From Mycoplasmatales bacterium (GTDB lineage Bacteria; Bacillota_I; Bacilli_A; Mycoplasmatales; JABABV01), in the NCBI GenBank assembly GCA_014238055.1, contig JABABV010000001.1:62001-126000 (forward strand): a stretch of 64,000 nt of DNA, read 5' to 3'. The notes below the pieces were generated by a model. It saw only the letters and a list, made by a program, of their open reading frames with translations. It was not told the origin of the DNA and ran no database searches. This document shows positions 8,057 to 18,640 of this stretch, one piece after another (positions within the stretch are counted from its first letter, which is position 1; each line of letters opens with the position of its first letter). A program made the position numbers and the translations under genes.

Positions 8057-9872
8057 AGTCAGAAATTTTTAAAACCGCAACGAAAGCTTCTTGTGGTAAA
8101 TCTACTTTACCAATAGATTTTAATTTCTTCTTACCTTTTTTCTGTTTCTCTAATAATTTTTTCTTTCTAGTGATGTCTCCACCATAACATTTAGAAAGAA
8201 CATTTTTTCGAGTAGCTTTAACTGTTTCTCTAGCTATAACTTGAGAACCAATAGCAGCTTGAATCGGGATTTCAAAATTTTGTTTTGGAATAATTAATTT
8301 TAAACTTTTAACTAATTCTCGTCCACGATAAAACGCTTTTTTACGATGCACTATTAAAGACAGAGCATCTACAACTTCACCATTTAATAATATATTCATT
8401 TTTACTAAATCCGATTTTTTATATCCTGTTAATTCATAATCGAAAGAAGCGTATCCTTGAGAAATCGATTTTAAGTTATCGAAAAAGTCAAAGACTATTT
8501 CTCCTAAAGGAATTGTATAAATCAAAATTCTTCTATCTTGATCAACGTATTTTAGATCAATATATTGACCTCGTTTTTTTTGACATAATTCCATTAATGG
8601 TCCAATATATTTTTCTGGCGTCATTATCGTTGCCTTAATATAAGGTTCTTCAACTCTATCAATCATTTGTCTGTTAGGAAAGTTTGCAGGATTATCAATT
8701 TTTAAAAGATCACCATTAGTTTTATAAATATGATATTCAACTGATGGAGCTGTCGCAATTAACGGAATGTTATATTCTCGTTCTAATCGTTCTTGGATTA
8801 TTTCCATATGTAATAATCCTAAAAACCCAATTCTAAAACCAAAACCTAAAGCTTTAGAGCTTTCGGGTTCGAAAACTAACGAACTATCAGATAATAAAAT
8901 TTTATGTAAAGCATCTTTTAAGTCTTGATATTTAGCATTATCGATTGGATAGAAACCACAAAACACCATAGGGTTTAATTTTTTATACCCCGGAAGAGCT
9001 GTTAAACAAGCGTTTTCCGCACCAGTTATAGTGTCTCCAATATGAATTTTACTAATATCTTTAATGTTAGCTGAAATTCAACCAACTTCTCCAGCTCTAA
9101 GTGAATCTTGACTTATTTCTTGAGGAACTTTAATTCCTATATCGGTAACTTCACAAATAAAATTATTAGAAAATAATTTTATTTTATCGCCTAACGAAAT
9201 AACACCTTCTTTAACTCTTAGAAAAATAACTGCCCCTCTATAAGAATCAAAGTATGAATCAAAAATTAAACATTTTAAAGGTTTTGAATCATCAGCATCT
9301 GCTGGATAAGGAATATGATCTACTACATATTCTAAAACTTTTTCAACGTTTAAACCGTTTTTAGCAGATATTCTTGGCGCTTCACTAGCGTCTAATCCTA
9401 TAGTTGTAGCTATCTCTTCAGATACTTTTTCTGGATTCGCACTAGCCAAATCAATTTTATTTATAACTGGTAATACTTCCAGATTATTATCTAATGCTAA
9501 ATATACATTCGCTAAAGTTTGCGCTTCGATACCTTGACTAGCGTCAACAACTAATAAAGCACCTTCACACGCCGCCATAGAACGAGATACTTCGTACGTA
9601 AAGTCTACGTGGCCAGGAGTATCGATTAAATTAAATATATATTCTTTATCAGTTCTTTTATCTAAATATTTCAATTGAACTGCATTCAATTTAATAGTTA
9701 TTCCTCGTTCTTGTTCTAATTCCATAGAATCTAACATCTGTTCTTTAATATCTCTACTTTTAACAGTATTAGTTAATTCTAACAAACGATCTGCTAGCGT
9801 AGATTTACCGTGATCTATATGAGCAATGATAGAGAAATTTCTAATTAATTTTTTATCTATTATTTTTGACAT
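8055..9872 (-). CDS. lepA: Elongation factor 4 (LepA GTPase)
   Basis: Ribosomal back-translocase/biogenesis GTPase. The 605-residue protein opens [20 protein letters not shown], then the P-loop [16 protein letters not shown], switch ERGITIKL, G3 DTPGHVDF and G4 NKIDL, the EF-G-like domains and the LepA-specific C-terminal domain ([20 protein letters not shown]). Length agrees with B. subtilis (612). TGA Trp occurs at GEVGWISANI. The ATG at 9872 was chosen because it aligns with the family. An in-frame TTG at 9893 exists but lies on the AAGGAG ribosome-binding site. The gene stands alone between its terminator and the ECF component gene. Confidence 0.97.
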
Positions 9873-9944
9873 ACTTATTGATGACTCCTTCAACGAAAAT
9901 GTATTTTACTTGTAAACATTTTAACATATTATAGTTTTAAAGAA

Positions 9945-10478
9945 TTAATTTTTCGAAAAATAATTATTCGATATTTCTTTAAGTGTTTTTATTTTAAGCG
10001 ATAAAACCATAACTATAGGTATAACTACTACATATTGAATTATATTTCCAATAATATCTGCTATCGCTACAGATTCTCCATATATAATTAAATCTCAAAA
10101 ATAATAAATTATAATAATTGAAGAACTAGCTAATAATAAAGATAAAAATAAAATAAAATAACTTTCCATATTATTGAACGTCAGTTTTTTAGTCATTACA
10201 ATTATTATTAAAGTTGAAACAACTCTACTAACAAAGGTAGCTGGTGCATAAATTGGCAATTGAATTAAATCACTAATCATTAACGGAACAATAGCAACAA
10301 TCATGAAAGGTCATTTACAATACATAATGATTAATAAAAAACAAATGACATCGGCGAATTCAATTTCTCCTTGAACAGGAGCACTATATTTTATGCTAAA
10401 AAATGAAGTTACTAAAACTAAAGCACTCATAATTGATATTATGCTTATGTTAGTAATTAACTTATGATTCTTGTTCAT
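9945..10478 (-). CDS. ECF transporter S component (substrate unknown)
   Basis: Integral membrane substrate-binding subunit of an energy-coupling factor vitamin transporter. The shared ATPases and T subunit (EcfA/EcfT) are not in this window. The 177-residue protein has about five or six membrane helices. Family-like features are the N-terminal helix ISIISIMSALVLVTSFF and the segment GEIEFADVICFLLII followed by LPIYAPATFVSRV, which matches the 'l.fadi..fl...~apaTf..r' pattern of several S components. The vitamin cannot be named. TGA Trp is present (CKWPFM and YYFWDLI). The start ATG at 10478 has a GGGGAAAA region upstream. It lies 25 bases after fmt. Confidence 0.65.
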
Positions 10479-10503
10479 TATATTTTTTCCCCTGACACTT
10501 TAA

Positions 10504-11451
10504 TTATTTCAAAATTTCTCCAACATTAAATATATTATTTCCTTTAATAAAATCTCTAATTTTCATTTTAGATTTATTAGGTCAAGTAATTTCTTCTATT
10601 AAAATAGCTTTTAGACTTGCTGTTTTAACTAATATTCCATTCTCGTCAACTTTTAAGACTGTTCCTGGGATTAATTTATCATTTTGATTAATTATATCGA
10701 CCATTGATGATTTAGTTATTTTAAACGTAGTTTCGTTATATTTAGAAATAGCTATTGGCCAAGGAAACAATCCTCTAATTTGATTGTTTATAATATCGGC
10801 GTTTTCATTTCATTTAACTAATCTATCAGTCTTAGATATATTAAGTCCAAAAGTTGGAGTTCCAATGTCAGATTGCTTTATGACACTAAAATTTTTTGTA
10901 ATTATTTTTTGTAATCAATCTTCTATTTTTAATGTTGCTAATTCAGATAATTTATTATGTACTGTACCAAAATTATCATTATCTTCAATAGTAATTTTTG
11001 ATTGAAAAATAATATCTCCTGCATCCATTTTCTTCTCCATATGCATTAAAGTAATACCTGTTTGAGGTAAACCATTTATAATCGCATGATGAATCGGAGC
11101 TCCACCGCGTAAAGATGGCAGTAAAGAACCATGAATATTTAGAGATGTTAATTTAGCCATTTTTAAAATTTTATCAGAAATAAATTGACCATAAGCACAA
11201 GTTAATAAAATATCATGATTTAAAACTTCTAATAAATCACTGTTTTCATTTATATTTACAGGTTGTAGTAATTTTATTTTATACTTTAAAGCTAATTGTT
11301 TTACAGCAGAAAAAATAATTTTATGCTTTCTTTTACTAGGACGGTCTGGTTGAGTTATTATCGCAACTACTTCAAAGTTTTTATTATTAATTATTTTTTC
11401 AAAAATAGGTACCGGAAATTCTGGTGTTCCTGCTAGAATAATTTTAACCAT
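10504..11451 (-). CDS. fmt: Methionyl-tRNA formyltransferase
   Basis: Formylates initiator Met-tRNA using 10-formyl-THF. The 315-residue protein has an N-terminal Rossmann-like domain (VKIILAGTPEFPVPIFEK), the catalytic region NIHGSLLPSLRGGAPIHHAI containing Asn and His, and GITLMHMEKKMDAGDII, the SLLP...D signature of formyltransferases. The C-terminal OB domain starts around GTVLKVDENGILVKT. TGA Trp occurs in DWLQKI, LVKWNEN and EITWPNK. The ATG at 11451 is unambiguous. It lies 16 bases past the DUF2779 gene. Note that fmt is missing from some Mollicutes but intact here. Confidence 0.95.
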
Positions 11452-11467
11452 AATTATTTTCTCTTTT

Positions 11468-13066
11468 CTACTTAATTAATTCTTGAATTTTATCAAATAA
11501 AATAACCATCGCTAAAGTATCTTGATTACAATATTTTAACATATTTTCACGATAATCATTTATTCAACTATCTCAACTTATTTCTGAACATATTCTTTGT
11601 CTAAATGTAAAAGATGCTTGATCGCCTTTTTTGATTTCTAAATTATCATAAGAAAAATCTTTTTCAAAAGCTGGTAAAGTTGCTTTTATCGAACTTTTAC
11701 CTCTAAAATCATAATGATAAATTCATAATTTTTTGAAGAAATCTATTAAATCTACAAAATTTTCAGCAATTAAATTTAACTCTTCGTCAAATTCAGGAAA
11801 CAAACTAGCCATACGAATAATTCTGCTTATTTCAAAACTTTTATTATAAGCAACGTTAGTTCCTGGACCGTGTTTTGTTAAATCTTTAATCATTTGTTCG
11901 CATAGTGCACGACGATCGTCTGTTTTACCATCACTTAAATATTCATAATGTTTAATGTTTTTCAATGTTTTTCAATCGAAATCATCATTCAAAATCACAT
12001 GTAACGAATATTGAAACACTTGCTGTTCGTAAGGTTTAGTATTATTAAATTTTGGTATAGCTGATTTTCAAGTTTCAAAATCAATCATATACAAAGGATA
12101 TTTATAATTTAATAATTCTTTTTTTATTAACTCAGTTTCTAAATATATTTTTTTATTAGCAATACTATATTGTTGAACTCTTAATCTATTGCGAGCGTTA
12201 TGAGTTGTTAAATCTTTAGGACTAATTTCTAGAATTCTTTTATAACCATGATCATAAAGTAATTCGCCTAATTTCTTAACTCTGATTCCAGATAATTCTG
12301 ATAAACTATCTCTCATCGGAAATTTTTCAATTGAATTTAAACAAAATTTATTAACATAAAATTCACAACCACTACATTGAGAACCAATATTGATAGTTGG
12401 TAATTCTTGTTCAGAATTATTAGTAATAATTTTATCTACTATTTCTTTAAAATCATTATTTTCAGATCATTTTTCAATATATTGAAAAAAAGTTAATTGT
12501 GATTTTTTACTATAAGAAAATAAATCACTAATAACAAATAATTTATTTAAATCTAAATCTCCTATTCTCGTATAATTTTTATTTAAATACATCAATTTAA
12601 TATTATTAATTTTTAAACCTAATTTTGTTAAAGCAAAATATTGAAACATAACATCTAAACCATGATCGGACTTAACGCTAGTTGTTCCTTTAACTTCGAT
12701 AAGAGTGTAACTATTATCTTTTTTATTCAAAATTAATACGTCTGGTTTAACAGCGACTTTTTTATCACTAAAAAATCCTTCAAAGATAACTTCTATTTTA
12801 TTTTCGATGGCTTTTTTAGTAGCTGTTATTTTATTTGATTCATTTTCATAAATGTCGATATTTAAATAAGTTTTATATTTAGTTTTAAAATATTCTCTCG
12901 CAATTTCTCCGGTTTCATTTCCGTCTACGATAGATTCTTTTACTTCGTTAATTTTTAAATATTCTTTTACATCAGTAATGTTTGAATTTAAATTATTTTT
13001 ATCAGTTAATCAAGAAAGTCTTTTACATTTTAAAAATGCAATAAAGTGTTGTTTTGTGATTCTCAT
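11468..13066 (-). CDS. DUF2779 protein: Cas4/RecB-like Fe-S nuclease fused to an exonuclease-like domain
   Basis: A 532-residue protein found in many Mollicutes with no proven function. The N-terminal half looks like a PD-(D/E)XK nuclease of the RecB/Cas4 type: AVKPDVLIL...YTLIEVKGTT gives the D...E-x-K triad. A Cys at residue 14 (FLKCKRLSWL) together with C-S-G-C and a following Cys (about residues 220-232) could hold a 4Fe-4S cluster as in Cas4/AddB. The C-terminal half carries YMIDFETW, VAYNKSFEISRI and NQDTLAMVILF, matching the Exo I, II and III motifs of DEDD 3'-5' exonucleases. TGA Trp codons are frequent. The ATG at 13066 starts MRITKQHF. DNA processing is likely; the exact pathway is unknown. 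Confidence 0.75.
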
Positions 13067-13077
13067 TTTTTATTTAA

Positions 13078-13110
13078 AAAATATTAAACTTATAATAAGT
13101 TTAATATTTT
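13078..13110 (-). terminator. Long hairpin at the end of the 13.1-kb small gene
   Basis: Sixteen-base perfect inverted repeat (13078-13093 and 13095-13110) around a single central base, overlapping the stop codon of the 13090-13371 gene. The T tract after it on the minus strand is short (TTTTTAAAT), so it could be a weak terminator or an RNA-stabilising hairpin before the DUF2779 gene. Confidence 0.45.
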
Positions 13111-13371
13111 ACCTCTAGACATTCTACTGACAGTCACTACAACTTTACTAGACTCATCTATAACTGCATACATATCATAGTTTTTATTATGATCACTGAT
13201 GCTGACATATAAATAATTTTGATAAATAAATTGATAAGTACTTTTCATAATTAAACTAGAAATATATTTTTTAACAGATAATCTTTGGTTGCTAGGTAAT
13301 TCTATACGTTCTTTAATTCGTTGTAGGGCGTGGTTAGAGAATATATAAGGTTCTTTAGAATAATAAGACAT
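13090..13371 (-). CDS. Small hypothetical protein (DUF4258-like?)
   Basis: The 93-residue protein is not firmly recognised. It has FSNHALQRIKERIEL near the N-terminus and AVIDESSKVVVTVSRMSR near the C-terminus. This layout resembles small alpha/beta proteins of the DUF4258/RelE-like superfamily, in which an H-A-x-x-R-x-x-E-R helix precedes paired strands. That link is weak and no toxin partner is evident. The start ATG at 13371 lies 10 bases past the Lys/Pro-rich protein gene, so they are probably co-transcribed. It contains no TGA codon and no membrane segment. Confidence 0.5.
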   Translation of the reverse strand: MSYYSKEPYIFSNHALQRIKERIELPSNQRLSVKKYISSLIMKSTYQFIYQNYLYVSISDHNKNYDMYAVIDESSKVVVTVSRMSRGKILNLL

Positions 13372-13381
13372 TGAATTTTAT

Positions 13382-13717
13382 TTAACTTTTTTCTTTATCT
13401 TGGTCGACAGGTCTTTTTTTCTTAAATACATTCTTGATTTTACGGAACCCTTTTTTAATTATTCCTTCACTGACTACAACAGTTTTTCCGGCAGCATGTT
13501 TAGTTTTATTAACTAAATCGTGTTTTTGAATAAATTCTTTTGATTCTACTACTACTTTTTTAGTAACATCTTTAGTAAGTCCTACACCTTCGTGTAAAAT
13601 CTCTTTAGTAGACTTCGGTGGATTTACTGGTTTTTTAGTTTCCGGTTTTTTTGCAATTGGTTTTTTTGCAATTGGTTTTTTAACCGTTGTTTTAGTTGGT
13701 TTTTTAGTTGTTGCCAT
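13382..13717 (-). CDS. Small Lys/Pro-rich basic protein
   Basis: The 111-residue protein is unrecognised. Residues 1-40 are low-complexity (KKPIAKKPIAKKPETKKP) and strongly basic. The rest is Lys/Val-rich (VVVESKEFIQKHDLV, KKGFRKIKNVFKKKRP), ending acidic. There is no signal peptide or membrane segment. Composition suggests binding to DNA, RNA or an acidic surface, as with histone H1-like tails, but this is inference. At DNA level it holds two copies of a 14-base unit in tandem (about 13657-13685). The same KKPxAKKP motif ends ribosomal protein L21 in this window. It sits in an operon-like run between two unknown genes, with a GAGGTG ribosome site. Confidence 0.6.
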   Translation of the reverse strand: MATTKKPTKTTVKKPIAKKPIAKKPETKKPVNPPKSTKEILHEGVGLTKDVTKKVVVESKEFIQKHDLVNKTKHAAGKTVVVSEGIIKKGFRKIKNVFKKKRPVDQDKEKS

Positions 13718-13719
13718 AA

Positions 13720-14325
13720 TTACACCTCATTTTTAAGTTTTAAATTTAATTGAGCATTAAGATCTCTGTTAATTATCGGACAAATTTTATAATGATCGTT
13801 GTAATGCATTTCGAATACACTAGTTATTGAAAATGCTGTAATGGCAAAAGTAGTTACGCTTGCCATAGTAATATAGGAATATATAGAATCATTTTTATTA
13901 GTAATTAAATTTATTACTTCAAAAATAAATAAAGTAAACAAAGTTAATCAAGTTGTATCTATTAAAATTTGAGTATGAATTAATAAGTTTTTAAATAATT
14001 TAGATAAACAAAAACTAATCAAAGTTAAAGTTAAAAAAGTAGCCATAAAAATTATTTGAAATTGTTCTTCTGAAGTTTTTATTATAAAAGTAAATAATAA
14101 TAAAACTAACATAAGCACAAATATATCATAACTATACTCTAATAAAGTTTTGCTATTTCGGAATTTAAATATTATTAAAAAAAATAAAGATATTGTAGCC
14201 ACTGTTGAAAGAACTACATATATTATATAAAATGGATTGATTAATATAATAGCTAAATAAACTATCAAGTAAAAAATCATAAATATGCTATATAACTTTG
14301 AAATTTCTTTCGCTCTATTTAACAT
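13720..14325 (-). CDS. Unknown multi-pass membrane protein
   Basis: The 201-residue protein is hydrophobic throughout, with about six membrane helices (for example FMIFYLIVYLAIILI, IIYVVLSTVATISLFFLII, YDIFVLMLVLLLFTFII, IIFMATFLTLTLISF) and a polar, Asn-rich C-terminus. No family was recognised. ATG at 14325 was chosen; a GTG at 14340 is also in frame but overlaps the AAGAGGTG ribosome-binding site. One TGA Trp follows LIDTT. It lies 54 bases downstream of holA and 2 bases upstream of the basic protein gene, so it is probably part of the same transcript. Confidence 0.6.
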
Positions 14326-14379
14326 ACTTCTTTTAAACACCTCTTACTTTACATTTTACTCTATACCTTTATAACTTAA

Positions 14380-15297
14380 TTATACTATTGCTGCAGAAAT
14401 ATCAAAAATTAAAATTTTTACGATCATATTATCGTTTTCAAAATTATTAATTTTTATTTGATACTTTAATAAAATTTTAAAAATATTATTTATTTTTTGC
14501 CAACTAATAAAATTAGATTTTTGTAAGAGTTTGCTCAGTCTATAAGAGTGTATTTTTAAAACATCGCTAATTTGATTTTCATTTTTATCCATAGCTAATA
14601 ATGTTTTAATTTTGTAAATCAGCGTAAAGTGATTACTAATCAAACCAAATATTTGTCGAGGTTCATAATTATTAATAATATTATTTTCATATATTTTTAA
14701 TAGTTTACTATAATTTAATTTTCAAAGACCTTCTATTAATGCAAAAATATTATCTCTATTTTGCAAATCACAATTATTTACAATATCTTTAATTGTAATA
14801 TTATTTAAATCCTTCAATTTTAAAAATTCATTTTTAATGTCCATTAAATCAAAATTATTTTTTAATAAATAAAAATAAGCTTCTTTTGTTATTTTAATAT
14901 TATTATTCGTTAAGAACATTTCCAAATCATTTTTATCTAAATTTTGATTATATTTATTTTTTTTACTATTATCTATCTTCGTTAAACATTTATTGCTTAA
15001 TTTTAAAAATTCTTTTTTAGAATCTGCACTAATAATTAAAATTTTAGATTTATCTTCAAAATTTCAATTATTAATAAGTTCTTCAAACTCTTTCGTTTTA
15101 GAATAATTTATTATTTTAATAATTTTTTTATTTGAAAATAAATCATTGTTTACAAGACTATTTCAAATTTGTAATTTATCATTAATTAAAATGTCATATT
15201 TTTCTATTATATAATCATTTAATTTATAAGTAGTCACTATTTCGTTAAATTCTTTTTGAATCCATTCTTTATTTTTACTAATCAATAAAAAAATCAT
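14380..15297 (-). CDS. holA: DNA polymerase III delta subunit (divergent)
   Basis: Clamp-loader subunit that opens the sliding clamp. The 305-residue protein is divergent but has the expected layout. The N-terminal AAA-like fold (MIFLLISKNKEWIQKEFN, KYDILINDKLQIWNSLVNN, LFSNKKIIKIINYSK) is followed by the helical region with AYFYLLKNNFDLMDIKNEFLKL and DNIFALIEGLW. A collar domain ends it (LISNHFTLIYKIKTLL, KIHSYRLSKLLQKS). This 'L...~~~f~li~ql..ll' pattern is typical of HolA. Its place directly after comEA-comEC is the classical Firmicute order and supports the call. The start ATG at 15297 lies 14 bases after comEC. Confidence 0.8.
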
Positions 15298-15311
15298 TGT
15301 TAAAATCACCG

Positions 15312-16646
15312 CTAATAATTATAACATTTTTTTACATATAAATATTCAATAATCCAAATTATAAATCACAGTATTATAGTTATTATAAAAGTAATATTTA
15401 AACTCATATGAATATTTTTTAGTTCGATAATTAAGTTAAAATTATTTAATAAATCCATAACGTTAACAGCGATACTATCTATTTCATTGATGAATATATT
15501 ACTATTTGGAATAAAAATAAAAATTCATTGGCAAATATAAACAATTAAAATAATTGGATCCATAATTAAATTATTTATTACAGAACAAACATTAAAGTAA
15601 CCATCTATATAAAAAATGATAGGTATTATCAATATATTAATTGCCGTTGATAAAATAAGACCTCTATTAAATAGATTAATTTTACTAAAATATTTATTAA
15701 TGTAATTATTAAAAAACAAAACTATTAAAGTGCAATAAAAACTTAAAATATATGATAGAGAAAAAACGAAATAATAATTACTAAAGAGAAAAGTTATTCC
15801 CGATATAGACAATATATCTATATTAGTAAATTTCTTTTTTAAAAAATAATTATTTATGTAATTGAAAATCAAAAAAGAACTTGCTCTTGTAGCTGATATT
15901 GGAAAACGAACGTAACATACGTACATAAAAATAACTGTTAAAGATATTAAGCTAATATATTTAAATTTAATTTTTTTAAAAGTTAAATAACGAATAACTT
16001 TATTTATAAAAAAATATAAAAAAGCAATATGAAATCCTGATACCGTCAATAAGTTAACGTAACCTCCTACTAAAGCATTACTATAGAGGACGCTACTAGT
16101 GTCGTTATTAATTAAAATTAAAGATTCTACAAATCATTTTAAAGCTTTTAAATTACTTGGAATATTTTTTACTTTATTTTCAAATGCATTATTACTATTT
16201 TTAGTTATTGTAATTTTTTGAGGCGTTAATTCGTAATTAATATTTAAACTTCTGAAATAAGTTTTGGCATTAAAGTTACTATCAGAGTGTTTATGTTTAC
16301 TATTAGTTATCAAAACATATTTACCTTTATATTTGATCGTTTCGCCACTAATATATTGATAATGATTGTAATAGTTTATTTTATATTTTTTATAATGTTC
16401 TTTTACTATTAAATAATTTTTTTTAACTTTATATATTAAAGCGTGATGATTAATATAGTCGTTGCTAAATATCGTACTATTATGAATCAAAAATGCTGGA
16501 ACAAATAATAAAGTAATTCATAATTTAGTGCCGTCATTTTTAATAGATATAAAAATAAGAATAATGAAAAAAATAAAAATTAATCACCAATAATTAAAAA
16601 CTAACATGATTATAATTAAAATAATTAAAATTCAATTAAAAAACAT
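15312..16646 (-). CDS. comEC: ComEC/Rec2-type DNA uptake channel (compact)
   Basis: Predicted membrane channel for single-stranded DNA entry in competence. The 444-residue protein has N-terminal helices (LIFIFFIILIFISI), a soluble OB-like domain (VKKNYLIVKEHYKKYKINYY, GETIKYKGKYVLI), then the competence core LLTVSGFHIAFLYFFINK and RFPISATRASSFLIFNYI, the strongest ComEC signatures, followed by further membrane helices. The C-terminal metallo-beta-lactamase domain of full-length ComEC (about 770 residues) is absent, as in several Mollicutes. Many TGA Trp codons occur. The start ATG at 16646 is 4 bases after comEA and has no clear ribosome-binding site, so translation is probably coupled. Confidence 0.85.
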
Positions 16647-16649
16647 ATA

Positions 16650-17126
16650 TTATAAAAAAAATCATTTTTTAATTTTAGAAACCGTTGTGACACCAATACC
16701 ACTAATGTAAGATAAATCATCTATGTTTTTAATTATATGACTATGAATATATTTAAATATTAAATTACTATTTTTAATATTTATTCCTGCTATTAAAAAA
16801 TCGTTAATTGATGCTGATAATAAATATTTCTTTGTTTCGTGCCCTTTTAAAAAAGGTATATATACATTTTCTTCTTTAGCTACGTGACGATAAATATTTA
16901 TTTTACTAATATCAGAAAATAAACTTAATCCGCCTGCGCTATTAATAATATCTATCACTTTGGCATATTTATAATTCGTGTACTTACCTGGATTATTGAC
17001 TGAACCACTAATATAAAAATTATAAAAATTACTAGTATCATTAAAAAATATTTTTTTATTACTATCAATTTCTATAGACGCAATCACTATTCCACTTAAG
17101 AATCAAATAAAAATTATTTTAAGCAT
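16650..17126 (-). CDS. comEA: ComEA-like DNA-binding protein
   Basis: Membrane-anchored DNA receptor for competence. The 158-residue protein opens with a signal anchor (MLKIIFIWFLSGIVIASIEI), followed by a SLBB-type stretch (FYISGSVNNPGKY...AKVIDIINSAGGLS), and ends in a helix-hairpin-helix DNA-binding motif (IDDLSYISGIGVTTVSKIKKW). ComEA normally has SLBB plus HhH in this order. The start ATG at 17126 lies behind GGGGAGG, which also forms one arm of the pyk terminator (see findings). It ends 4 bases before comEC begins. The last residues (KKWFFL) use a TGA Trp. Confidence 0.85.
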
Positions 17127-17129
17127 AAA

Positions 17130-17170
17130 AAAACCTCCCCATTATACTATCGTAAAAATTGGGAGGTTTT
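17130..17170 (-). terminator. pyk terminator / comEA ribosome-site hairpin
   Basis: Stem AAAACCTCCC/GGGAGGTTTT (17161-17170 with 17130-17139) followed on the minus strand by a T run, with a 21-base loop. It lies 15 bases beyond the pyk stop and 4 bases before the comEA ATG, and its second arm is the comEA Shine-Dalgarno. The loop contains TATAAT on the minus strand, though a -35 box is not obvious. Confidence 0.65.
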
Positions 17171-17184
17171 CCTTTTTAATAAAA

Positions 17185-18615
17185 TTAAATTATTACTAAT
17201 TCTCTAACTGTATCACGACGTGCAAATAAGATTTTTTCTCCTACTTGAGCACCTCATTTTTTAGCAATCTTATTTAAAAGAACATCATTAATTTCATCCA
17301 TGTTATCGATTAAATTCAAAAATATTCCATTTGAAATTCCGTAACAAGTTTTTAAATTAGACTCATCAACGATTCCGATTGTTAATGAATTAATACGCAT
17401 TTTAGAAACAACATCTAATAAGTTTCCTGAACGAGATACAACGATTGTAAATCGATATGCTCCTTCTTGACATTTTAAAGCTAAATTGTAAGCAATATTT
17501 GCTCTCACTTTATCTTTAGTAGTTTCTAAAGCTTTCTTTAGAAATTTTTCATAATAACCTTTTCTAAAGAAATATCTTTCAGCAGTAACGTTAATACGAG
17601 ACATAATTTTTACTGCTTCAAAAGGAAATTCCCCAACTGCAGATTCACCAGAAAGCATTGTTGCATCAGCACCTAATTCTGTTGCAAAAAATACATCAGT
17701 AACTTCAGCTCTAGTTGGTGAAGGATTTTCTAGCATTGATTCTAACATTTGAGTAGCTACGATAACTGGTTTTCCAGCTTCTAAACATTTACGAATACAT
17801 AATTTTTCAAATCCAGGAACTTCGTAATAAGGAACTTCTAATCCTAAATCACCACGAGCAATCATAATACTGTCAGCAGCTTTAATGATTGAATCAATAT
17901 TATCTACTCCTAATTGCGATTCAATTTTAGCGATAATACGAATAGTTGTATTATTATAAATTTCTAATATTTTACGAATTTGTAAAATATCATGAACTGA
18001 ATTAACGAAAGATGCAGCGATATAATCTACTCCATTTTCAATTCCAAATTTAATATCTTGTTTATCTTTGTCAGATAGAAAAGGCATTGATAACGCTACG
18101 CCTGGTAAATTAATACGTTTATTAGTTTTTAAAAGATGATTATTTACAGCAATAGTACGAATTAAACCTGGTTCAACAGATTTTATATCTAAAATTAATT
18201 TACCATCATCTAAAAGAATTTTTTGTCCAGCTTTTAAATCATTACTCATATCATAAGAAACTGTAATTTCTTTACTAGTACCTAAAAGATTTTTATAATC
18301 AATTAAATTACTTTTAACGATAACTTCAGTATTTTTAGCGATCATTTGACCACCAGATTCCATTTTTCCAACACGAATTTCTGGACCTTTAGTATCTAAC
18401 ATCGTTGAAATTGGACGATCTAATTCTTTAGAAGCTTCTTTTGCTCATTTAATTCTTTGTACGTGTTCGTCATAAGTACCATGAGAAAAATTTAATCTAA
18501 CTGTGTTCATTCCACATTCAAATAATTTGATCATGCTTTCTTTTGAATCTGTGGCTGGACCAATTGTAGTAATTATTTTAGTTCTTTTTAAAATTTCTAA
18601 TTGATTTTTTTGCAT
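17185..18615 (-). CDS. pyk: Pyruvate kinase
   Basis: Last step of glycolysis, phosphoenolpyruvate plus ADP to pyruvate plus ATP. The 476-residue protein has KIITTIGPATDSKE, GMNTVRLNFSHG, the ADP/Mg site LDTKGPEIRVG, KIESQLGVDNID with the catalytic Lys and Glu, IMIARGDLGLEVP, ATQMLESM and the C-terminal allosteric-type domain ending FARRDTVRELVII. The extra PEP-utiliser domain of Bacillus is absent. TGA Trp occurs at RIKWAKE and KKWGAQ. Of two adjacent in-frame ATGs, the second (18615) is chosen for its spacing to AAGGAG. It follows pfkA by 25 bases, giving a classical pfkA-pyk operon. Confidence 0.97.
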
Positions 18616-18640
18616 TTGATGCATCTCCTTAATCGATTTT

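Noticed and set aside
13640..13700. Short tandem DNA repeat that could suggest a CRISPR-like array.
   Set aside because: The 14-base units are adjacent with no spacers and encode KKPIA repeats in a gene.
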